From: Mycolicibacterium chitae
GTDB lineage: Bacteria > Actinomycetota > Actinomycetes > Mycobacteriales > Mycobacteriaceae
DNA: 64,000 bases
Direction: 5' to 3'
NCBI RefSeq assembly: GCF_900637205.1
Contig: NZ_LR134355.1
Coordinates: 3,906,001 to 3,970,000 of the forward strand
Positions within the stretch are counted from its first letter, which is position 1; every line of letters begins with the position of its first letter. The position numbers and the translations under genes were made by a program. The notes below the pieces were generated by a model. The model worked only from the letters and a program-made list of their open reading frames with translations, did not search any database and was not told the DNA's origin. Shown here one piece after another: positions 8,335 to 18,259 of the stretch.

Positions 8335-9372
8335 ATGCGCACAGGCATCTTTCTGGGATATGCGGGCGGGTTTCGCGAGGCGGCCGAGCAGGTGGTCGAG
8401 TTCGAGAAGCTCGGCGTCGACATCGCGCTGGTGCCGGAGGCCTACTCCTTCGACGCCATCAGCCAGCTCGGCTACCTGGCCGCCAAGACCGAGACCATCG
8501 AGCTCGGCTCCGGCGTGGTGCCGATCTACACCCGCACGCCGTCGCTGCTGGCGATGAGCGCGGCCGGTGTCGACTACGTGTCCGACGGCCGGTTCCGGCT
8601 GGGCATCGGCACGTCCGGCCCGCAGGTGGTGGAGGGGTTCCACGGCGTGCCGTTCGACGCGCCGATGGGCCGCACCCGCGAGGTCGTGGAGATCTGCCGG
8701 CAGGTGTGGCGCCGCGAGAAGGTGACCTACGACGGGCGTCACTACCAGCTGCCGCTTCCCGCCGACCGCGGCACCGGCCTGGGTAAGCCGCTGCAGCTGA
8801 TCAATCACCCTGTCCGCGAGCGGATTCCGATCACCATCGCCGCGCTGGGGCCGCAGAACGTCCAGCTGACCGCCGAGATCGCCGAGGGCTGGCAGCCCGT
8901 GTTCTACTCACCCGAGAAGGCCGACGAGGTCTGGGGCGACGCGCTGCGCGCGGGGTTCGCCAAGCGCGACCCCGCCCTGGGCGACCTCGACATCATGGTG
9001 TCGGCCAGCCTGGCCATCGGCGACGACGTCGAGGACCGATTGGCTTGGGCCAAGCCACAACTCGCGCTGTACCTCGGCGGCATGGGTGCGCGCGGCAAGA
9101 ACTTCTACCACAGCCTGGCCACCCGCTACGGGTTCGGCGAGGCGGCCGACCGGATTCAGGACCTCTACCTCGCGGGCCGCAAGGAGGAGGCCGTCGCGGC
9201 CGTCCCCGACGACCTGGTGCGCAGCGTCTCGCTGGTCGGTCCCCGCGGGTACGTCAAGGAGCGGATCGCGGCGTTCGCCGAATCCGGTGTCACCACCCTG
9301 CTGGTCCATCCACTGGGCAACGAGCGCGAGTCGCTCGCCTATGTCGAGGAACTCGTCGCCCTGACCCGCTGA
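8335..9372 (+). CDS. LLM-class F420-dependent oxidoreductase (Rv3520c-like)
   Basis: A 345-aa TIM-barrel enzyme of the bacterial luciferase-like monooxygenase family, in the subgroup that uses reduced coenzyme F420. Recognisable elements are the start MRTGIFLGYAGGF, the LGSGVVPIYTRTP strand-loop, SDGRFRLGIGTSGPQV (cofactor region) and a long insertion before the C-terminal helices. Overall it resembles M. tuberculosis Rv3520c. The substrate is unknown. The ATG is supported by the adjacent -10 box and an inverted repeat upstream. The gene stands alone: it is divergent from the MPT64-like gene, and its stop abuts the stop of the convergent gene with no gap. Confidence 0.88.
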   Translation: MRTGIFLGYAGGFREAAEQVVEFEKLGVDIALVPEAYSFDAISQLGYLAAKTETIELGSGVVPIYTRTPSLLAMSAAGVDYVSDGRFRLGIGTSGPQVVEGFHGVPFDAPMGRTREVVEICRQVWRREKVTYDGRHYQLPLPADRGTGLGKPLQLINHPVRERIPITIAALGPQNVQLTAEIAEGWQPVFYSPEKADEVWGDALRAGFAKRDPALGDLDIMVSASLAIGDDVEDRLAWAKPQLALYLGGMGARGKNFYHSLATRYGFGEAADRIQDLYLAGRKEEAVAAVPDDLVRSVSLVGPRGYVKERIAAFAESGVTTLLVHPLGNERESLAYVEELVALTR

Positions 9373-10731
9373 TCACTCGCCGACCTGCGGTAGCTCGTCG
9401 GCGGCCATCTCGCACGGTGTCGCTTCCGGCGGCGGTGGCGGCGCGGGTGTCGCGCAGTCCGGTTCGGGCGTGGGCGGCGGGGTGATCTGTTCGGGCTCGT
9501 CCTCCACCAGTTCGGCTGCGGGGGAATCGGTTTCGGTGCGTTCGGACTGTCCGGGTTCGGCGGGTTCGTCTGCGGGCTCCGCGGGATCCAGCCCTTCGTC
9601 GGCTTCTTCTTCGGGCCCGTCGAGTTCCTCGGGGTCCTCCTCGGAGCCTTCCGCTGGTTCCTCGAGGTCTTCGGGGCCCTCCAGCCCCGCCGGATCGGGC
9701 TCATCGAGCGCCGGCGGTTCGAGGTCCGGCGGTGCGATATCGGGCACCGCGCCCGAGGGCTCCCCCGGCGCCGGGCCCACGACACCGTCGAACAGTCCGC
9801 CCAGCGCCTCGCCGAGGTTCGGCAGGCCCGCCCCCGGTGGGGACGCAGCGGGCATGGGCGCAGCGGGGCCGGGCGAGGCGGCTATGGGCGGCGGCGCAGC
9901 CTCGGCGACGGGTGAGACCGCCGCCGCGGGCGGCACCTCAGCAACGGGCGGCACCTCAGCAACGGACGGCGCCGCAGCGACCGGCGGTGCAGCGAGCACA
10001 TCGGCCGGGACCGGGGCGGCCTGCGGGGCGGTCGTCACCGGTGTCGGGGCGGGCACCTGGACGGCCGGTGCGGGCCCGAGGTCGCCCGGCACCTCGAAGC
10101 GCGCGCCGGGCCAGGCGTCGAGTCGTTCGATCGCGTGGCGGTAGGCCTGCCGCGCGGCGTCGGCGGTGCTCCGCATGGCGCGCAGCCAGTCGCCGCCGAT
10201 GGCCGTGTCCACGAACGGCGCCACCTGCTCGGCCACCACGGCCGCGGCCGCCTCGTCGGGTGCGCCGGACAACACGCTCCGCGATGCGGGCAGCCAGGTC
10301 GCGCGGTGGGCGCCGACCCGGTCGGCGATGGCCGTGGTCGCGGTGACCCTCGCGTCGACCGCGGCCCACAGCTCGTCGCGCAGATCGGCGCAGCCCTGCG
10401 TCGCCGACGTCAGCGCGTCGACGACGGCCATCGCCGAATCACAGTGCCGCCGAACGAAATCCGACGCGGCCCGGGCGCCGGGGCCGTCCCATGCGCGGGT
10501 CAGCGCCGCGAGCTGCGCGCGGGCCGACTCGAGCGCGTCGGCCGCGGAGCGGGCCGCGGCCTCCAGCGCCGCCCGGTCGGCGTCGAGCCGCTGCAGCTCG
10601 AGCCCACGCTCGCCGCCGTACCACGTCTCGAGGTCGTCGTAGGTGTGCGGGCGGGCCGCCGAGGCGTAGGTCTGCGCGTCGTCGAGCGCGGCCCGCCCGT
10701 CGGCCAGCCGCGCCGCCACGTCGTGGTCCAC
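9373..10731 (-). CDS. Ala/Pro-rich acidic protein, Rv3439c-like; possible T7SS substrate
   Basis: A 452-aa protein. Residues 1-210 are predicted alpha-helical with alanine-rich heptad-like stretches. About 215-320 is low-complexity Pro/Ala/Val with repeated PPVAEVPP-like units. The C-terminus (about 325-452) is strongly acidic (runs of Glu/Asp with Pro). It matches Rv3439c in length, composition and position next to glmM. Near the N-terminus is YDDLE (Tyr31-Glu35), which fits the YxxxD/E type VII secretion signal. The gene is three bases downstream of an EspC-like gene, so the two are probably co-translated and may pair. It has no signal peptide or membrane segment. Function is unknown. Confidence 0.8.
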   Translation of the reverse strand: MDHDVAARLADGRAALDDAQTYASAARPHTYDDLETWYGGERGLELQRLDADRAALEAAARSAADALESARAQLAALTRAWDGPGARAASDFVRRHCDSAMAVVDALTSATQGCADLRDELWAAVDARVTATTAIADRVGAHRATWLPASRSVLSGAPDEAAAAVVAEQVAPFVDTAIGGDWLRAMRSTADAARQAYRHAIERLDAWPGARFEVPGDLGPAPAVQVPAPTPVTTAPQAAPVPADVLAAPPVAAAPSVAEVPPVAEVPPAAAVSPVAEAAPPPIAASPGPAAPMPAASPPGAGLPNLGEALGGLFDGVVGPAPGEPSGAVPDIAPPDLEPPALDEPDPAGLEGPEDLEEPAEGSEEDPEELDGPEEEADEGLDPAEPADEPAEPGQSERTETDSPAAELVEDEPEQITPPPTPEPDCATPAPPPPPEATPCEMAADELPQVGE

Positions 10732-10734
10732 CGC

Positions 10735-11028
10735 TCAGCCCAGCCGCGCGGCGACGCCGCGATCGGAGTCGGTGTAGCGGTCCGCACCCGCGCGCAGACC
10801 CGCCGCGATCTCCGCGGCCGCGCGCGCCCACAGCGTCAGGTCGGTGCCCAGGCGGTCCAGCCCGCGCCGCACCGCGTCCCCGTCGCCGCCGTGGTCGCGG
10901 CCGGCGACCGCCGCCCCGAAGCTCAGCGGCACCCGGGCGGCGCGCGCCACGGTCTCGGCGATCCGCTCGAAGTTCCCGGCCACCGCCCGCAATTCGGCGG
11001 CATCGACTCGCACCCCATCTCGTCCCAT
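10735..11028 (-). CDS. EspC-like (PF10824-type) small protein, Rv3440c-like
   Basis: A 97-aa helical protein that looks like an EspC/DUF2580-type ESX secretion-associated protein. It has two predicted helices, a central Trp67 (LTLW) and, at the end of the second helix, YTDSD (Tyr85-Asp89), matching the YxxxD type VII export motif in the place where EspC-like proteins carry it (ADxYxxxD). It lies immediately upstream of the Ala/Pro-rich gene and 51 bases downstream of glmM on the same strand. It resembles Rv3440c in position and size. Inference: it may be the small partner of a two-protein substrate exported by the ESX-4 system encoded about 8 kb away, or by another ESX system. Confidence 0.75.
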   Translation of the reverse strand: MGRDGVRVDAAELRAVAGNFERIAETVARAARVPLSFGAAVAGRDHGGDGDAVRRGLDRLGTDLTLWARAAAEIAAGLRAGADRYTDSDRGVAARLG

Positions 11029-11079
11029 GCCTACTCAGACGGTGCCGGGACGGCATCGGTTCCGTGGGGGAAGAAAAAT

Positions 11080-12417
11080 CTACTGCTGTCGGCTGACGGA
11101 TTCGGCGACCCGGCCGGCCACCAGGCGCGCGGTGTCCTCGTCGGCGGCCTCCACCATGACCCGCACCAGCTGTTCGGTTCCGGAGGGCCGCAGCAGGATT
11201 CGGCCGGTGTCGCCCAGCTCGGCCTCGGCCTCGAGCACCGCGGTCTGCACGGCCGGGGCCTGCACCGCGGTGGTCTTGTCGGCGACCGCGACGTTGATCA
11301 GCACCTGCGGCAACGACCGCATGCCGGCCGCGAGTTCGGCCAGCGTCGACCCGGTCTGGGCCATCCGGGACATCAGCCGCAGGCCCGTGACCACGCCGTC
11401 GCCGGTGGTGCCGAAGGCCGGCAGGACGATGTGCCCGGACTGTTCGCCGCCGAGGGTGAACTCTCCGGCGCGCAACTCCTCGAGCACGTAGCGGTCCCCA
11501 ACGGCGGTGGTGCGCACCGTGATTCCGGCCTCGCGCATGGCCAGGTGCAGCCCGAGATTGCTCATCACGGTGGCGACCAGCGTGTTGGAGGCCAGTTCGT
11601 CGGCCTCCCGCATCGCCAGGGCCATGATCACCATGATGGCGTCGCCGTCGATGACCGCGCCGGTCGCGTCGACGGCCAGGCAGCGGTCGGCGTCGCCGTC
11701 GTGCGCCAAGCCCAGGTCGGCGCCGTGCGCGAGCACCGCGGACCGGACCTCGTCGAGGTGGGTGGAACCGCAGTTGTCGTTGATGTTGAGCCCGTCGGGC
11801 TCGGCGTTGATGGCCACCACGGTGGCGCCGGCGGCCCGGTAGGCCTGCGGGGCGGCCTCGAAGGCGGCACCGTGCGCGCAGTCGACCACGACCGTCAGGC
11901 CGTCGAGGCGGGTGGTGGCGGCCTTGCCGACGTGGCGCAGGTAGCGCTCCAGGGCGTCCTCGGCGGGGACCACACGGCCGATGTCGGCGCCCACCGGGCG
12001 CTCACCGGGACCCGCGGCGACGAGTTCGGCGATGCGGTCCTCGGTGGCATCGTCGAGTTTGTGGCCGCCGGGGCCGAAGATCTTGATGCCGTTGTCCGGC
12101 ATGGGATTGTGCGAGGCGGAGATCATCACGCCGAAGTCGGCGTCATAGGCGCCGGTCAGATAGGCAATCGCCGGGGTGGGCAACACACCGACCCGAAGGG
12201 CGTCGACACCTTCGCTGGTCAGTCCGGCCACGACCGCGGCCTCGAGCATTTCGCCGCTGGCGCGTGGGTCGCGCCCGACCACCGCGACCCGGCGACGCGC
12301 CGGGCCGGTGCGCGCGAGGCGGCGAGCGGCGGCCGACCCGAGCGCGAGGGCCAGTTCCGGAGTCAGCTCGCGGTTGGCCAGGCCGCGAACGCCGTCGGTG
12401 CCGAACAGGCGACCCAT
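11080..12417 (-). CDS. glmM: phosphoglucosamine mutase
   Basis: GlmM (MrsA) interconverts glucosamine-6-phosphate and glucosamine-1-phosphate, a step toward UDP-GlcNAc for peptidoglycan and arabinogalactan linker synthesis. It is cytosolic. The 445-aa protein starts MGRLFGTDGVRG, the family signature. The phosphorylated serine is Ser102 in SASHNP. A metal-binding DGDADR motif and the C-terminal phosphate-binding RPSGTE loop are both present. The frame is open further upstream, but the ATG at 12417 gives the canonical N-terminus. It follows rpsI after a 130-base gap that holds a large inverted repeat. The rplM-rpsI-glmM order is conserved in actinobacteria. Confidence 0.97.
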   Translation of the reverse strand: MGRLFGTDGVRGLANRELTPELALALGSAAARRLARTGPARRRVAVVGRDPRASGEMLEAAVVAGLTSEGVDALRVGVLPTPAIAYLTGAYDADFGVMISASHNPMPDNGIKIFGPGGHKLDDATEDRIAELVAAGPGERPVGADIGRVVPAEDALERYLRHVGKAATTRLDGLTVVVDCAHGAAFEAAPQAYRAAGATVVAINAEPDGLNINDNCGSTHLDEVRSAVLAHGADLGLAHDGDADRCLAVDATGAVIDGDAIMVIMALAMREADELASNTLVATVMSNLGLHLAMREAGITVRTTAVGDRYVLEELRAGEFTLGGEQSGHIVLPAFGTTGDGVVTGLRLMSRMAQTGSTLAELAAGMRSLPQVLINVAVADKTTAVQAPAVQTAVLEAEAELGDTGRILLRPSGTEQLVRVMVEAADEDTARLVAGRVAESVSRQQ

Positions 12418-12450
12418 ACAGACAAACCTCCCGGTTTGATGGTCGGTTTC

Positions 12451-12533
12451 CACTTTCCGGCGCGAGCGTGCGCGTCCGCGGTGCGACACGCGACCGCAAC
12501 AGCGGAACGACGCACGCTCGCGACCAGAAAGTG
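12451..12533. repeat. long imperfect inverted repeat between rpsI and glmM
   Basis: An 83-base element whose ends are complementary over more than 20 bases. The left arm begins CACTTTCCGGCGCGAGCGTG and the right arm ends GCTCGCGACCAGAAAGTG. The arms pair with two or three mismatches and are followed by a shorter inner stem (GTCCGC against GCGGAAC). It could form a very stable hairpin in the rpsI-glmM transcript and so act as a terminator or processing site. From memory, similar GAGCGTGCG-containing palindromes recur in mycobacterial intergenic regions, so this may be one copy of a dispersed mini-element. No second copy was noticed in this window. Confidence 0.7.
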
Positions 12534-12547
12534 ACCTGCTCGCAGTA

Positions 12548-13062
<515 letters not shown>

Positions 13063-13066
<4 letters not shown>

Positions 13067-13506
13067 TGGCTCACCTGCTTGATCTCGTATGCGATCGGCT
13101 GCTGCGCGGCGTGCGGATGATCCGGGCCCGCGTAGACCTTCAGCTTCTTCTGGATCTGGCGACCCAGCTTGGTGTGGGGCAGCATGCCGAGGATGGCGTT
13201 CTCGACCACGCGGGTCGGGTGCTTGTCCATCAGCTCGCCGATGCTGCGCTTGCGCAGGCCGCCGGGATAACCCGAGTGCCGGTAAGCGAACTTCTTCTGC
13301 AGCTTGTCGCCGCTGATGGCGACCTTGTCGGCGTTGATGACGATGACGAAGTCACCGCCGTCGACATTGGGGGTGAACGTCGGCTTGTGCTTGCCGCGCA
13401 ACAGGGTGGCTGCTGCAACGGCAAGGCGGCCGAGCACCACATCCGTGGCGTCGATGACGTACCACTGACGCGTGGTGTCACCCGCCTTGGGCGTGTACGT
13501 AGGCAC
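13063..13506 (-). CDS. rplM: 50S ribosomal protein L13
   Basis: A 147-aa L13 (uL13), an early-assembling protein of the large ribosomal subunit. It contains WYVIDATDVVLGRLA, the KPTFTPNVDGGDFVIVINADK block and the RHSGYPGG signature. The GTG at 13506 is chosen because it gives the normal mycobacterial N-terminus (PTYTPKAGDTTRQW) and has AGAGGT upstream. An upstream in-frame extension is not family-like. The 282 bases before it, up to the eutC stop, must contain the rplM-rpsI promoter. No ESX gene lies directly upstream as it does in M. tuberculosis; the eut cassette occupies that place. Confidence 0.97.
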
Positions 13507-13788
13507 AGCGCTTACCTCTCGGTTATCCGGGCGGGGAGCCCGGAGAATGGATCCCGGAATGGACCGGGTGCCGGTCAATGTGCAAACTCATGAATTCCGG
13601 CGACCGACATTGACCCGGGTTCTGCGCCCCACCGGGGCGGTTGCACACCAACGGAGGAGCTTACCGGCCGACGTCCGTGCAGGTCAAAATGCCCCCGACC
13701 GGGTCGCCTCCGTCGAAAATGCCCTGCGGGCTGCGGGGCGGGCCCGAGCACAGCCGTGACGATGGTCTCGGCGCCGGGCGCGCCGAGC

Positions 13789-14565
13789 TCACCCGAGCAG
13801 TTCCGGGCCCGCCGCGCCAGGGTCCAGCGCCATCCGCGAGGTGTCCTTGACGTCGACCCCGGAGCGGCCCAGCGCCAGCACGCCGGTCAGCAGGCCTGCG
13901 GTGATCCGGGCGGCGTCGGCGTATCCCAGCCCGTCCGGCGGGTGGATGTTGGAGACGCAGTTGCGGTCGGCGTCGGTGCGGCCGGGCCGCGGCCGATGGG
14001 TCAGGTAGATGCCCAGGCTGTCGGCGAAGCTCAGGCCGGGGCGTTCGCCGATGATGACGAGCACGGTCCGGAACCCGGCGCGCTCGCCGATGTGGTCGCC
14101 GAGCGCGACCCGCGCCTGGGTGGCGATCACCGGCGGCGCCAGCGTGTACCGCGACCCCAGCTGGTCGGTCAGGGCGCTCAGCAGCGGCGCGCCGTGCCGG
14201 GCCAGCGCCAGCGGCGACAACCCGTCGGCGAGCACCACGCCGATGTCGTGATCGCCGGTCGACACCGACGTCGACTCCGCGGGCAGCCGGCCCAGGTCGG
14301 GCCGGCGCAGGTACTCCGCGCGCGAGGCGGCCTGGCTGGCCACCACCGTGGGCTCGCCCAGACCGCAGCCGCGCACATCGGCGATCAGGCGCTCGACGTC
14401 CAGCGGCTCGTGGACCGCGTCGCGGGCCGCGGCATGCGCGGTGGACAGCTCCAGCACCGCGTGGGTGGACAACGCGGTGCCCGCCCGGCCCAGGCCGATC
14501 CGCGCCCGGGTGGTCTTGCGCAGTTCGTCCCAGAACTCCTGGACGGCAACGTCTTCGGTGCTCAT
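13789..14565 (-). CDS. eutC: ethanolamine ammonia-lyase small subunit
   Basis: A 258-aa light subunit of adenosylcobalamin-dependent ethanolamine ammonia-lyase, which with EutB converts ethanolamine to acetaldehyde and ammonia. Family landmarks include the N-terminal FWDELRKTTRARIGLGRAG, STGDHDIGVVLADGLS, VIIGERPGLS and the conserved RPRPGRTDADRNCVSNIH near the C-terminus, in the corrin-binding subunit. The start overlaps the eutB stop by four bases, implying coupled synthesis of the two subunits. Length is normal. No microcompartment shell gene is nearby, so the enzyme is expected to work free in the cytosol. Confidence 0.95.
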   Translation of the reverse strand: MSTEDVAVQEFWDELRKTTRARIGLGRAGTALSTHAVLELSTAHAAARDAVHEPLDVERLIADVRGCGLGEPTVVASQAASRAEYLRRPDLGRLPAESTSVSTGDHDIGVVLADGLSPLALARHGAPLLSALTDQLGSRYTLAPPVIATQARVALGDHIGERAGFRTVLVIIGERPGLSFADSLGIYLTHRPRPGRTDADRNCVSNIHPPDGLGYADAARITAGLLTGVLALGRSGVDVKDTSRMALDPGAAGPELLG

Positions 14566-15983
14566 GCCGGCTCCGCTCCGGGGGCGGCCAGCGCGCGCAG
14601 CGGCGAGCGGCGCGTGTCAAACGGGGTCAGGCGACCCGCGTCGTCGATCATGCCCACGGTCTGCAGCCACGCCTCGAACTCCGGTGCCGGCCGCAGGCCC
14701 AGGGTGCGCCGCGTCGTCAGCGCGTCGTGGAACGACAGGCTCTGATAGCCCAGCATCACGTCGTCGGCGCCGGGCACCGTGATCACGAACGCCACCCCCG
14801 CCGCGGCGAGCAGCGTCAGCAGCGTGTCCATGTCGTTCTGGTCGGCCTCGGCATGGTTGGTGTAGCAGACGTCCACCCCCATCGGCAGGCCCAGCAGCTT
14901 GCCGCAGAAATGATCCTCGAGTCCCGCGCGGATGATCTGCTTGCCGTCGTAGAGGTACTCCGGGCCGATGAAGCCGACCACCGTGTTGATCAGCAGCGGT
15001 TCCAGGTCGCGGGCCACCGCGTACGCGCGGGCCTCCAGGGTCTGCTGATCCACCGGCTTGCCGCCCACCCCCAGGTGCGCACCGGAACTCAGCGCCGAAC
15101 CCTGCCCGGTCTCCAGGTACATCACGTTGTCGCCGACGGTCCCGCGCCGCAGCGACCGCGCCGCCGCGTTGCCCTCGCGCAGCAGCGCCAGATCCACCCC
15201 GAAGGCCTTGTTGGCCCCCTCGGTGCCCGCGATGGACTGGAACACCAGGTCGACGGGTGCGCCCTCTTCGATCAGGCCGATGGTCGTCGTGATGTGCGAC
15301 AGCACGCAGGACTGCACCGGGATGTCGTAGCGCTCCCGGATGGTGTCGAGCACGTGCAGCAGATCGCGGGTGGCGTGCGGGGAGTCGGTGGCCGGGTTGA
15401 TCCCGATGACGGCGTCGCCGCAGCCCAGCAGCAGACCGTCGAGTACCGCCGCGGCGATGCCCCGCGGGTCGTCGGTCGGATGGTTGGGCTGCAGGCGGGT
15501 CGCCATGGTCCCGGGGACGCCGATGGTGCTGCGGAACGCCGCGGACACCTGCAACCCCGCCGACACCGCGATCAGGTCCTGATTGCGCATCAGCTTCGAG
15601 GTCGCCGCCACCATCTCCGGGGTCAGCCCGGGCACCACCGCCGCGATCCGCTGCGCGCCGTCGTCCCCGGAGATGTTCTCCAGCAACCAATCCCGGAATC
15701 CGCCGACGGTCAGGTGCGAGATCGCCGAGAACGCCTCCCGGTCGTGGCCGTCGATGATGAGCCGGGTGACCTCGTCGGTCTCGTAGGGCACCACGACGTC
15801 GTTGAGAAAGGTGTCCAGCGGCAGATCGGCCAGCACCCAGGCGGCGGCCGCCCGCTCGGCGTCGTGTTCGGCCGCGCACCCGGCGAGCTGATCGCCGGAG
15901 CGCAGCGGAGTGGCCTTGGCCAGCACCTCGACCAGGCCGTCGAACGTGTAGTTGACCCCCGCGACCTGTTGGTGGAACCTCAC
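14562..15983 (-). CDS. eutB: ethanolamine ammonia-lyase large subunit
   Basis: A 473-aa catalytic subunit of ethanolamine ammonia-lyase, a TIM-barrel radical enzyme that binds ethanolamine and, with EutC, adenosylcobalamin. Visible landmarks are the VGGFRDWLLENI region, the barrel strand with GINPATDS, the SCVLSHITT strand and the C-terminal FIGPEYLYDGKQIIRAGLEDHFCGKLLGLPMGVDV-type block, which is the most conserved part of the family. The GTG start at 15983 has AAGGAGA seven bases upstream. It is 36 bases downstream of an aldehyde dehydrogenase gene and overlaps eutC, giving one operon. It needs B12. Confidence 0.96.
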   Translation of the reverse strand: MRFHQQVAGVNYTFDGLVEVLAKATPLRSGDQLAGCAAEHDAERAAAAWVLADLPLDTFLNDVVVPYETDEVTRLIIDGHDREAFSAISHLTVGGFRDWLLENISGDDGAQRIAAVVPGLTPEMVAATSKLMRNQDLIAVSAGLQVSAAFRSTIGVPGTMATRLQPNHPTDDPRGIAAAVLDGLLLGCGDAVIGINPATDSPHATRDLLHVLDTIRERYDIPVQSCVLSHITTTIGLIEEGAPVDLVFQSIAGTEGANKAFGVDLALLREGNAAARSLRRGTVGDNVMYLETGQGSALSSGAHLGVGGKPVDQQTLEARAYAVARDLEPLLINTVVGFIGPEYLYDGKQIIRAGLEDHFCGKLLGLPMGVDVCYTNHAEADQNDMDTLLTLLAAAGVAFVITVPGADDVMLGYQSLSFHDALTTRRTLGLRPAPEFEAWLQTVGMIDDAGRLTPFDTRRSPLRALAAPGAEPA

Positions 15984-16019
15984 GTGACGTTCTCCTTGTC
16001 GCGTTGCGTCACGGGCCGG

Positions 16020-17543
<1,524 letters not shown>

Positions 17544-17578
17544 GGTCAACCTCCTGGTCGGCGAGTTCGGCACGGGTC

Positions 17579-18259
17579 GTGACGGTTGAGTCCAGCCTGT
17601 CGGAACTCTTGGCCGCCCGCAACGCACTTGGTCAACACCGCGGCCTGGGCGACAATGGCGTCATCGTTACGTCACGCCGAAAACCCCGCCAGGAGCGCTC
17701 CCGGGAAACCCTCGACCTACTGATCGAGGCGGCGGCCCAGGTGTTCTCGCGGGAGGGCATCGCGGCCACCACCAACCGCATCGCCGAGCGCGCCGGGGTC
17801 TCGGTGGGCACGCTGTATCAGTACTTTCCCGACAAGCACGCGCTGCTACGCGCAGTGGCCGGCCGGCATCTGCACACCGCCGAGCAGCGGCTGACGGAGG
17901 TCTTCGACCGACTGCGCCGCGAGGAACCGCCGTTCGACGACGCCATGACCGAGGTGCTGGAGTTGGTGGTGCAGTTGCACAGCGACCGGCCGCGGTTGCA
18001 CGCGCTGCTGCATCGGGTCGCGACCGCCGCCGGGGACGTCGACGAACTGGTGGGCTTCGAGGACCGGATCGTCGCCGAGGTGGCCTTCCACCTCGAGCGG
18101 TGCGACCGCGGCGGCGGGGATCCCGAGTTGACCGCGCGGACCATCGTGCACGCCGTCGACGCGCAGGTGCACCGGGTGCTGCCCCGGCACGGCTACGGCC
18201 CGGATGCCACCGCGCAGCTGCGGCTCATCTTCGATCGGCTTGCTCCGCCACCGCCGTGA
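17579..18259 (+). CDS. TetR family transcriptional regulator
   Basis: A TetR repressor of about 226 aa. The helix-turn-helix region is clear (AAAQVFSREGIAATTNRIAERAGVSVGTLYQYFPDKHAL), followed by a ligand-binding helical domain with HRVATAAGDVDEL and a C-terminus rich in Val/His. The start is uncertain. No ATG lies just before the conserved RRKPRQERS segment; GTG 17579 and TTG 17609 are the in-frame options. It is divergent from the aldehyde dehydrogenase-eutBC operon with a gap of about 35 bases, so it probably controls that operon and itself. Its 3' end overlaps the convergent hydrolase gene by 35 bases. Confidence 0.88.
   Translation: MTVESSLSELLAARNALGQHRGLGDNGVIVTSRRKPRQERSRETLDLLIEAAAQVFSREGIAATTNRIAERAGVSVGTLYQYFPDKHALLRAVAGRHLHTAEQRLTEVFDRLRREEPPFDDAMTEVLELVVQLHSDRPRLHALLHRVATAAGDVDELVGFEDRIVAEVAFHLERCDRGGGDPELTARTIVHAVDAQVHRVLPRHGYGPDATAQLRLIFDRLAPPPP

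Noticed and set aside
13507..13788. A structured leader or riboswitch before rplM.
   Set aside because: A small CCGGG/CCCGG hairpin is visible, but nothing matches a known L13 leader. The region is best described only as the rplM promoter region.
13789..15983. Ethanolamine microcompartment.
   Set aside because: No shell proteins, eutE, eutD or eutG nearby; only the ammonia-lyase subunits and a non-acylating aldehyde dehydrogenase.
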